Source: Fomitopsis serialis (lineage: Eukaryota > Basidiomycota > Agaricomycetes > Polyporales > Fomitopsidaceae). From it: a stretch of 64,000 nt of DNA. Location: NCBI RefSeq assembly GCF_022376445.1, contig NW_025955020.1, positions 1-64,000 of the forward strand, written 5' to 3'. This document shows positions 11,501-22,075 of the stretch, in pieces (position 1 is the first letter of the stretch; the number at the start of each line of letters is the position of its first letter). The translations under genes and the position numbers were made by a program. The notes under the pieces were generated by a model. It was not told the DNA's origin. It did no database searches and saw only the letters and a program-made list of their open reading frames with translations.

Positions 11501-14500
11501 CTCATGGACTTGACATGACTCTGGAGGGATCATACTAGTGGCAACGGTATAATCCCCTGCTTCCCTTGCAATGACGACGCAGGTATACTGACTGCCGGAA
11601 TTCTCTGTATGGGAGCTGAGATTCATCGCAAGTGGGATATTATATCATAACCTTACCAGTAGCAATCTCCGTGAGCCGTTGAAGGGCCATGGGCAAGTTG
11701 ATGTCACTAGAGATGTCTTTGCTCCACTTCAGTATCGATGCCAGATCTGACGCATTCATGGAAGAAAGGTCATCTTCCTCATAGTGATCCGTTTTCCGTT
11801 CGTAGGTACCGGCAGCACGTGCATCGGATGTCATGATAGCACTGTCTGTCTGGACGGCTACGTCAGATGTATAGGCATGCCGTTTGAGAACATATTGCGC
11901 CCGATTATCCACGCAGGAGGACAGGTAGTTGCTGGGAAAATGTCATTCATCATTGATGATGACAAGTCGAGAACAACGCACACTATGCCGCGAGCACCCC
12001 ATTGCGCTTGACGAGCGATACCTCGTCGCTGGAGTTCTCCACCTAAGCCTTCAACGCCGACGTGCACAAAATGGCTTCCTTGCTGTTGGAACACACGTTG
12101 AGACACATGGAGACGGAAGACCAAGCTCAGGAAAGCGCACGAGGAACATAGCCCAGCCACTCTCAAGCAACCAGTCGTTGTTGACCGCGAGTCTAGGTCA
12201 ATCTCAGCACTTGCATAGCAAATTCGATCTTGTAGCAACTTACTTCACTGCGACATCATACAGCTTGAAGGCGTCGGGACTGTTGGTGAGAGATGCCATC
12301 TCTGCGTCCTATTGGAGTACGTCAACTACGTATAGTCAAGGGTCATAAGACAGCAACGCACTATGAGAGCCACCCATGCACTGGTATTGACAGGACTTGG
12401 CGACAACCACCTGGAAACATGCCATTAGCCACAGACCAATCGCTTCGACGCAGCCTTACTTTCTGATATACGACTGATTGAGTTCAATCTGCTTCAAATA
12501 TTTGGAACGCGTCTCTACATCCAGGTCGCCAGCTCGTATGCACTGGATCATGGCTAAGACATGGAAGAAAAGGGAGTAACGAGTGTGCCTATGACTGTGT
12601 GCCACGTAAGTGCAAACTCTTGGATTGAAAATGCGCGACTCACTTTGGATGTTTATCGCGCGTATCGTAGACGCAGAATCCTAAAGCAGCAGCCTCGTTG
12701 GCGAAGCCGAGGCAAAACAGTCCGACGACCTGAAGATGTTGTGAACATGCGAGGATGGTACAAGACAATGCAACATACCTTGTACGCTTTATACCTTGAA
12801 GATGGTGATATGTTCAACAGCTGACCGAGGAAACACTATGCTCCCACGTACCAACTCAACGCGACATCGGGTGTGCCGCATGCCTCCGATGCACGGGCGA
12901 AGTATTCGGTCTCGTTGAACGTCTCGGTGTCGAAGACTGCGGCCGGAGACTCAGCATACGTATAGCCTCCAATGGCACGAACACAGTTCAAGATCCCTGT
13001 TGGAGGTCAGCATATGTCCGAGACAACTAACCGCGGGTTTTCTTGCCTTGCGCTACGATGGAAAGGTCGCCACTGGGTGCCCATTGCGAAACGTCGCTTA
13101 GACACTATGGTTGCGCTGCATCAGTGATGTATATTGCCTCAGTGAAGGCCAGTACTCACCTCTTCCGCGTTTACCACCAGCTCGCTGACTGAAGAATCAT
13201 GAGCGAACGTCTCCAGAAGTCTGGAATTGACATACCATGTTCGCATATCCAAAGTCTCGTCTGGAGTAGATGAATGCTGGCGAAGCTCGTATATATCCTA
13301 AATTGCGGTGAGCTGCGAGATATACAGCGACTATTTCGTGGACTTACTTGTCACCAGCACTCTGGCCATATTTCAAGGCTTCCTCCAGCCGTGTCAAGTT
13401 TGCCCGAATATGCACGTTGTCGAATCCAGACACCATGGACGAGAACAACACCAAGGCACGACTAGCTCATATGTTAACAACGTTTATGCGAAGAGAACAG
13501 GATAAAAGACTGACCACTTCTCATAGCTCGTGCCGTATTGGTCGGCGATGCGAAGGGCCAATTTACCCAAGTCCGCGGAGAATCGATAAAGCTCTCTCCG
13601 TTCAGCAGCCGCTGTTTGCTCGTCAGCCAAGGTTAGTGTTTGCTTGTGGGAACGGGCACACCTCCAAGAGCCCAGAAAAAGCCAAGCGCTGTCCCTGAGC
13701 ACATACCCGAACTGCGAAACGTGTCAGTTGGTTCAAGACGAAACCAGCACATCGATAGACTTGCCGCAAAGCTAATTGGACGGTCTGGGATATCGATGAG
13801 CAAAGAACTGATACGAAAGAAGAACCAACTTGGCTTACTGTGAGACCGATAACATCCGCAAATCCTTCCCCGGAGCTCCAGTAGGCGTTGTGGCCTGTCA
13901 CCTCATGAGCGGCGCACATCTCGGTAAGCAGCGAGCCGTTCTTACCGGCATCGTTCAGCAAAGAAATGGCCAGATCCGTCTTTGAGTCCCTCGCACGAGG
14001 TATAGCGAGAATGTCGTCAAAGCCTACGGCAAGGATTTCGTTCTTGACCTGCTCGAACATCTGGTCTGCTTCTCGACGAGTAGGGGCTGCATTCACGTCC
14101 ACGCCCAGAAGATGCAGACCCTGCAGCGTGTCAGACAGCGCAGCCTTGTAGTTTCCACGCATCCAATGGTTCTTCGAGCGTGTGCGTAGCATGCGGACCT
14201 TGCTTTCGAGGTCCTCTACACGGTGAAGGCACTCATTGATCAGATAGTCAGACGTAGCGAAGTCACCTACAACGGACGTTAGCGTCTATCTAGCCCTTGA
14301 GCCGGACCAAATACCTTTCCACGTGTAGAGCCTACGCGCAAAAGCATGTCAGCGGATAGAGCGCAGCAGTAGAGATCAAGACATACTCAGCGAGCTTCAA
14401 ACTCAATGAGGTAGTTCGATCAAGATCGGACGCCCACGACGTAGCATCCAAAAGTGATTGTGCGTTGATGTACGATTGCAGAGCCAACTGTGTTCTACGT

Positions 14501-17500
14501 CATCGACTGCTACGGCATCATACAGAACACTTCTTACCTCATGCGCGCCACGAGCCGTAGCGGAATCACCGGCGTCGATTGACAATTGCAGCAGCTCATC
14601 GCGCTTCGCGTGCTCTCGCAGGAGAGGGAGACATCTGTGCCCGCTGTGAGACTAATCACTCTGATGAAAAGGGGGTCAAACTTACTTCTTAGCATGCTCC
14701 GCGATGCGATATACATCGGGAGTGGACTCGTGCAGCATCATGAGGATGATCTGAATGTAAAACCGGTGAGTCTTCTTCCGTGCGAGGACATTCAGAACGA
14801 CATACTCTAAACGACATCTTCGATATGACATCCGCAGGGAGCTGCTCAGCCTCAGCCTGTGTAGCCTGGCGATAGCGGTCATGCGAGAAGCTGCACATAT
14901 CTCGCGCCCGCTGCACGAGCCACCCCTCCGTGATCGCAACTTGCAGTCCTCGCATGATCCACGACTGCTCGAGCCCAGCTGGCTCTCGTTGATGCTCGAC
15001 ACCATCGAAACCGCCTTCGAGACGTTCCACATGTCTTCAGCCTCCTCGTCGCTTCCGCTGCTCCCGCTCGAGTCTTCCCAGTCCATGAGCAGGGCGACCT
15101 CGGCGACCTTGAACGTGGGTCCGAAGAACGACGCCCATGTGAGAAACTTCTTGGCGTCCTCTGAAAGCTCACGGAAGTGATTCAGGAGGAATGTCAAATC
15201 GCTGGGATCTGCGATCATCTTGTTGCCGTGCAGACTGGGCTCGATTGCCGAGATGTCATACTCCCAGTGTTCTTCTCCCAGCTGAACGTATCTATGTAAC
15301 TTATGAGCACAGAATTTCACCGAGCCAAAGAGTACGCGTACATGATGCTGCCGTTGCAGAGTCATGAGAATGTTCCTCGCAGAGAAGGCATTGCCCAAGA
15401 TGCGGCGTGGACGAGCTCGACAGGTTGGCGCAGTCCTCCTTCGCCTACGCAGCGTGCGCGAGACCATGTTTGCTATGGCGCTGTAGCGAGCGGCTCGAGA
15501 TTTATCCATGTCGTGGACTTGCTCGTGAACGTTGCTCGGATCCTGTCTACGGCCTCCCTGGAATGACGTATGCATCAGTGTCAAGCATCCCAGTTGCAGA
15601 CGCGTACTCACGGTTGTCCGACCGAACTGTGGCAAACACGAGCTGCGGGAAGGTAAACCTTGATACCAAAACGTTGAATACGTGATTGCAACTCACGATG
15701 CGCGTCCGTGAATTCACCAGCGCGTTGATCAGATCGAGTGACGAGTCGCTCGCGTCATGCAAGTCATCCAAGAATAGCGCAACAACCGTGTCTCTGCCAA
15801 TACCGAGAACACACTCTGGAACAAACTCTGAACCTTGCCCGAAGCTCATGTGTCTCCAACGATTCCGGCGGCGCCTCGAGCGTGATATCGAACAGGCTGA
15901 GGATGTCCCGAGCTCCGGCGCGCCCTCGTACAGCAGGGGCACGTTGCGGAGCTGCGGGCCCAGCTGCTTCTTGAGCGCCGTCACGAACTGTGGAGGTCCG
16001 TGTGGAACACGATGAGTTGACGCAGAACGGACGACAGACATGCGAGCTATGCAGACATTGACGTCAACGGGTTTGCGCGGGGGCTGAAGCGGTGCAGACT
16101 TACCAGAGACGAGAACGGCGCCGCCTCGACGTCAGAGAACTTAGCTTGTCCCCAGAGTCCGTGCGCTGTTCAATTCGTCAGTGCGCGTACACCACATCTA
16201 CTTGTCGCAGGCAACCTACACCTCCAGCGCGCCTGATGCGCGAGAACCAACGAGCTCTTCCCGGCGCTACAATGCGAAGATTGAGTCGATCGGCATTCAA
16301 CAAACGTTCATGAGGTCACTCACCCCGGAGGACCGAGGATGATGACGGCATGGGTACGCGCCCGGCCTGACGAGGGCGCCAACGCGACTCTCCTCAAGCC
16401 GTCGCTGCCAGTCATCCCACCGGTGCTGATGCTCATTTGTGTGCCAGACGTGTCCGACGCCCTGAGGGACCCGACCTTCGGGCTGTTCGGGTCGGGCGTG
16501 GGCGAGCCACCGCTCCGGGACGAGCGCGAGTCGCTGCGGTCCTCCGTCGGCGAACTGTTCGTGCCCCCGCTGTCGCTGCCGGCGAGGATCGCGTTCCGCG
16601 ACGCGCCGATGTAGCGCGAGTACGAGGTGGACGTATGCCGGATGATGTTCCGGACCGTCTCGAGCTCCTTCTCGCGGCCGAACTGCAAAGGCGGCGTGAA
16701 TGACGGCGGACCCGACTGCATAGTGGGAGAACTTACCAGAGGACTCGGGATTGTGAATTCCTGATAATGGGTCGCGTCAGCATGCCGATCGCATGTAGAG
16801 CTGTCATGCACGTAGAGGATCGCACTCACCATGTACCTGTCCTCGGTAGCAATGTCGAAGTATGGAATCAGCTAGAATGAGACAATTCAGCTCCCGATCT
16901 CATACCGGCGAACAAACCCAATCTACCTCCGTCGACTGGTCCGACAAGACCGTGACGGCACGGAGAAGTAACCTCTGACATTGCAGCAGGTCTGCCTTGA
17001 GGCCGTAAGCGCTTTGGTATCGCATGTCCGGGTTCTTCGAGAGGAGCTACTCAATGGACGGATCAGCCTCGATGAAACCGGATTACCTTTAAATGACCAT
17101 ACGGACCTTGTCGATTATGAGTGCCAATACCTGCGGAATATCCCTGCGAACTTCGTGGACCGGCATCGGCCTCTTTTGCACTACGGCATGCAGAAGCTCC
17201 AAGGGGCCGCCCTCGAATGGCATAGTGCCACGACCTACCAGCAGCGTCCAAAACATGATACCTAATGAGTAGAGATCTGTCCTGTGGTCCTCATTGAGGC
17301 TTCCATGCTGCCAGTCTGCTCCGGGCTACGCGGTACTAAGCGGTGAACGACTGTGGTGCGGATGACAAGCAGAGTGACATACCGAGGTAGCAGAGCGCCT
17401 CCTTTACCTTCAACTTCTTTGCCTCTTCAAACGCGTCAGCGCTCAGCACAAACGCAGAGGGGACGCCGAACTGCTCTAACGAGACAGCGCGATTTCCAAA

Positions 17501-18402
17501 GTGAACCATTCGGACCAAGCCGCTGTGTGCATTGAGGTGGAACGCGTTCGCACGGACTTGAGGCGCGGTCAACTGCAGGTCAGATGCAATCGGCACAGTG
17601 TACTTACCCTCGCGATGTATGAGACCATTCCTAGACGCGCCGATGAGAACGGCGACGGGGCCAGGCGGGGATGACCTACCTGTGCATCATTTCTAGGCAA
17701 TGCGTAGCTTGGATGGCGAACCTTGGGAGAGTCAATCCGTGTAATGATGGCGCGAGGGATGAGGACGCACTCTAGAAATGAAGCCAAATCCATAATCTCG
17801 ATCGCCTCCATCTCTTCGACCGTGTACGGCTCCTCCATGCCCATCATGAGAATGTCCGTGTGCGAGGGCGGCGGACGCGAGCGCGATATGTCTCCTAGCA
17901 GCAGATCATTGACTTTATGGGACGGAAAGTATCGGCCTAAGATATTGAGACCAGGTGGTTCAAGAGGAGGACGACACAGTCCCCGTTGGTCCGAGGGATG
18001 GAAAGAAGTCGACTAGCCTGAGAGTGGTGCTGGATGACTCCGGGGTCGTCGACATTCGCTCCAAGCTGTGCGGACGCGCACTTGAGGATCGGCAAGTCTG
18101 AGACAGAAGAGGGGGACCCACATATGTGCTTCACGCTCCAAACACAGCGACGCGTTCGAGTGCGCCGGCACGATCTTAGCGAGCACGCCTGAACCGTCCT
18201 TCAAGCTCGTGCCCTCGGCTAGCATGGTCATGCTGCCTGTGTCCTCCCATGCTACCGCCTGCGTGACCCTGTTAATCGGGTGTAGTCCGAGGGTGCTCAG
18301 TGGGGATGTACGCGCCTTCTCGAATGTATATCCCGGTATGGACAGTATACAATCCCGGAAATAGAGGGTTGGTAGAGCTGGCTGGGCATATTTCCTCCGC
18401 AT
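8514..18402 (-). CDS. Hybrid histidine kinase with N-terminal kinase-like and AAA-ATPase domains (Phk/Mak2-Mak3/Chk1 type)
   Basis: A very large multi-intron sensor of the fungal two-component phosphorelay. Domains in order: Ser/Thr-kinase-like (about 18400-16860; [19 protein letters not shown], then [12 protein letters not shown], where the catalytic HRD is HRE and DFG is replaced, so probably a pseudokinase); NTPase with Walker A GPPGAGKSSL split by an intron (about 16355-16225) and Walker [10 protein letters not shown] (about 15765); helical TPR-like region (about 15600-12000); GAF (about 11900-11000; [22 protein letters not shown]); HisKA with H-box [10 protein letters not shown] (His codon 10899-10901); HATPase with N-box [10 protein letters not shown] and G-box GGTGLGLSI (about 10210-9650); a degenerate receiver (about 9660-9200); and a canonical receiver with FDHHMPICDG (Asp codon 8934-8936) and FFTKP (Lys, about 8670). 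The last exon is 8514-8605. The start is uncertain (ATG 18402 or 18389, which differ in frame). Single-base deletions are apparent near 17951, 17325 and 17297. The family signals stress, including peroxide in S. pombe. Confidence 0.88.
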
Positions 18403-18950
18403 ACTGGCGGACGGATGTGGGCACGCCCAGGCAGAGGATGTGGGGGATGGCGACGTGCGAGGAGTTGCGCGCAGCGACAGACGGTGCTCGGCGGCAAATT
18501 GTAGCTTATCCTGGATTGGCTGGGTGGGCGGGACGACGGACGAGGGACGCCCTCATGCCGCTGTCCCATTCGCCCGTCAGATCGACCTCACCCACTCCGC
18601 TGGCCTGGACCCCTCACACGCGGTGCCCGGTGACGTCATGTTCCTTCCTGCCACCCGCTGAGTCCGTCGGACTCTCAACTCTGCCACGCATCATTGGCCG
18701 GCCAGCCAAACTCCGCCTCTCCGCGGCGACTCCCCGATACTTACGTATGCTCCCGCATTGTAAGCTACATCCCCAAGTCATTATGTCACACTGATGCGCG
18801 GCAACGTCCGACATGTCTGCAACACTCCGACAGAGATGCACATTATCGACCTCGCGAGAGGCTTGAGAGGTAACCATTGAGCGGGAGGAAAACAATATAG
18901 GTACACTAGAGACACTGGAACAACAAGAGCACGACATCGATAGCACGAAA
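18403..18950. promoter_or_regulatory. Upstream region of the histidine-kinase gene
   Basis: This 548-bp gap lies between the 3' end of SUB2 and the hybrid-kinase start, both on the minus strand, so it holds the SUB2 terminator and the kinase promoter. The only motif I can name is a perfect TGACGTCA at 18631-18638. Confidence 0.5.
18631..18638. promoter_or_regulatory. CRE/ATF-type site TGACGTCA
   Basis: A perfect 8-bp palindrome about 230 bp upstream of the hybrid histidine kinase ATG. It is the consensus of Atf1/CREB bZIP factors. In S. pombe the related Mak kinases act upstream of the Sty1-Atf1 pathway, so feedback is conceivable, but binding here is inferred from sequence only. Confidence 0.4.
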
Positions 18951-21030
18951 TTAAGAAGTCACTGGGCAGACGATCAGTGTGGTGCGCAACCATGCGGGGT
19001 CCGAGCAAACTCACTATAGCTGGCAGGGTCAATGTGGTCCGGCAGCTCAGGTACTGCCACCTCGAAGCGCGACTGGATCGCCGCCATCACCTGCTGATCG
19101 CTCTCCGAGGAGACAAAGGTGATAGCGAGACCCTTGGTACCGAAACGACCAGCACGGCTGCAAACAGGGTTAGCTCGGATATGCACGCTGCGAGGAGGAA
19201 GGCTGAACGTACCCGACACGGTGGAGGTAGCTGTCCGCATCAGGAGGGCAATCGTAGTTGATGACGATGTTGACACGCTCGACATCGATACCACGACCGA
19301 AGATGTCAGTTGCGACGAGAATACGCTTCTCGAAGGCCTTGAAGGCCGTGTACCGGTTGATACTACACGTGAATGAGCTGCTGATTCCAGCCACCGGAAT
19401 AAGCGACCGGGCTCACCGCTCCTCTTGAGCCAATCCTGAGTGGATGCTGATGCTGGGGAATTACACGAGACGAGGAGCTTGTCCAACTCGATTGCCCGGG
19501 CTACCGACTTGACGAAGATAACGACCTAATAATAACACGTCAATTCTTCGCCGTCACTCCGCGTGCGCTGAACATGCCTGGTTGAACTCCAAAGTGTCCA
19601 GGAGCTCGTTCAGCTTCCGGTTCTTGCCCACCTCTCCAACTTCACGTAATGCTGCTGTAGACCGTGCAACGTGAGCTTCGTCTCGTCGTCCACAAAGATT
19701 TCGAGGGGCTAGAGCGGCGAAACCGTCAGCAGGCGTCGAGCCAAATGCATATCAGCCACTCACGTTCGCCATGAACTTCTTGCACGTCACCCGAATCTCC
19801 TTCGCCAAGGTCGCGCTGAACATCATGACTTGCTTGTGGTGTGGTGTCGCCCGGAAGATCTCTTGCACGTCGCGACGCATGTCTAATGGATGATGTTGCA
19901 ATAGGTAAGAATGCTTGTCACCACAACAACACACAAAAGGGAGGAATGAGGAAGGCCGGCGTGCTTCGATCCTTGACGCGGGTGGGCGAATAGTGCTATG
20001 TCCTCGGACAATCGCCACGCGAGTCGGATGTTTGTCCACAATGTTCATCAACCGCCACCTCCCGTGTCGTAGCCATCCCCAACGGACACCATCCACTCCC
20101 ATAGACCACTTCCGAATTCAGTCGAGGGCCAGACGCCCACCAGGGCGGTGGGCGCAGACGAGCGGCAATCGTTTGACCGTTGCGACAATCCACAGGGCCA
20201 GCCGACGAGGTGGAAATGAAAGGTGCAGGCCGAAATCGCATGACTAACCGAGCTGTTCCAGCATTTTATCGCACTCGTCGAGAATGAAGTGCTTGACTTT
20301 CGAGGCATCCAAGACTTTGTCCCTCGTGAGCGCATTGAGACGGCCGGGGGTGGCGACCACGATGTGCGGGCACTTGCTTTTGTCGCGGAGCAACTCTGCA
20401 TCCTTGACGACAGGCGTACCGCCGTAGAAAGTGCTGACACGGACGTCGGGCATGTACTTGGCAAACGGGTGTACTCGTTCTTGATCTGGAACGCGAGCTC
20501 TCGCGTGTGGCAGAGAACGAGGACGGACACCTCGCCGTTGACGGGCTCCAGTTGTTGTAGAGTCGCCAAGACGAAGACCGCCGTTTTGCCGTGGCCGGAC
20601 TTCGCCTGACACAGGACGTCCATTCCAAGCACCGCCTGCGGGATACATTCTTGTTGCACTGAATTGAAAGGGTCAGGAGGTGGACTCTGGAGGTGCGCAG
20701 CGTCGACGCTCACCTTCAGATGGGTGCTCGAAACCAAGGTCACTGATCGCGCGCAGCAGCTCCGGCTTCAACAGGAAGTCCCTGAGAACAAAGGGGCGAC
20801 ACGTAAGTCACAAAAACCAGACTTGAGCACTAGGGAACATACCTGAAGCCAGTGGAGTGGATTCCCGAGAAGTTTTTCTTGTCCTTGTCACCCTCGCCAT
20901 CGACAGAGGGATGGCCGGCCGTGACAGCCACACCATTCGCTGCCGACTGGGCTGCGGCGCCGTTCGTGACCACATCGTGTTCGTCCTCGTAGTCGATCAG
21001 TTCCTCGTTCTCGTTGTCGTGGGAGCTCAT
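18951..21030 (-). CDS. SUB2: DEAD-box RNA helicase Sub2/UAP56, mRNA splicing and export
   Basis: The TREX-complex ATPase needed for spliceosome assembly and mRNA export, in the nucleus. Nine exons: 20843-21030, 20714-20781, 20249-20658, 19764-19882, 19578-19708, 19417-19525, 19213-19362, 19015-19157 and 18951-18961. Motifs in order: acidic N-terminus, Q-motif [22 protein letters not shown] (motif I), [14 protein letters not shown] (motif II, the UAP56 signature rather than DEAD), [30 protein letters not shown], ending ASYMTS. The last exon is only 11 nt (TG ACT TCT TAA). Intron 20248-19883 is 366 bp, unusually long here. The intron after 19578 has a GC donor (CAG|GCATGT). Exons 3, 5 and 6 are each one base short (near 20464, 19635 and 19460). 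Adding one base to each would give 443 aa, the family size, so these are more likely sequence errors than mutations in an essential gene. Confidence 0.95.
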
Positions 21031-22075
21031 ATTTGCAATAGGTTGGAGGAGGGAAGCAAGTAAGGAGGAGGAGAGGGATGGAAGGACAAAGGGTGTTCAG
21101 GTGGTGGTGGCGGTGAGAGAGAAAAAGGGCGCGCTCGACGCGTCCTGCCGGATCGAACATGGGTGGCCACGCCACCGGGAACTTCCGACAACCCAGATCT
21201 GGAACCTCGACCGTGTCGATGCGATTCGTCTCGCCACCGTCGTGGCACTCCGCAATGATATTGCTTGAATAGTCGGCACATATCGGTCGTCCTGTTCCTT
21301 CACTGGCATGGACCCTCAGGCTCTTTGGTCAGGAAACACGCTTGGTCACCGGGCTTATAGACACATACCACTCGCTGGCTTGCCTATAACGTTGCTCAGA
21401 CGCGTCGCTCATATGTCACACCACCGAGATCCTAGTAAGCTACTAGGGAATAGAACGTAGAATTGTTTGGTGTGATCGCTGCTTGCCGTTTACCTGGTAG
21501 AGTAGTACTGGGGAGACCCATGGTAGAGGCGGTACGGGCTTTCGACAGAGCTACCTTTCACAGTTCTGCGACAGTGCAGAGTTTCTACACACACAGTGCC
21601 GAGAGTCAAACATACATGATTGATTGGGCTATCAGAATGGCATTGCAGATGGACATACGAGCAGTAGAGTCATTACATTACGTCGTGAAGCAACCGATAC
21701 GAGACCGTTGTCGGGAACATACTGAGCCCCAACCAGAACTACTATGGAACAAGAATCCGTGAGACGAATGCAACAACACCCTATGCAGCCTCCGTGAATA
21801 ACAAACAATGAGAGTAGGGCAAGACGCACGGTAGGCGCCGGACACACAACGTAGGGACCATACGCATGAGAAGGGATAGAACGAAGACTCTAAGGAAACG
21901 CTGAGGACAATGTGTCCTCCTCAATGTCCGCACCAATGTGCACGCAAAACTCTACACCACCTCCCCACTTCCACTATCCACCATCCGTCGACGCCGTCAA
22001 GACTCTCAAGCCTGCATATGTCGTTCGCGCTTCTCCGAATGACATATGCAGCCACCGACGACAAAGCCTGCGGCC
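21031..22075. other. 1-kb intergenic region between SUB2 start and VAC8 end
   Basis: The part next to 21030 should contain the SUB2 promoter and leader (the minus strand reads pyrimidine-rich just before the ATG). The ORFs here are short and unconserved. Nothing else is recognised. Confidence 0.5.

Noticed and set aside
19883..20248. Possible C/D snoRNA in the long SUB2 intron (a TGATGA is present)
   Set aside because: No CTGA box at a suitable distance and no terminal stem, so not supportable from sequence.
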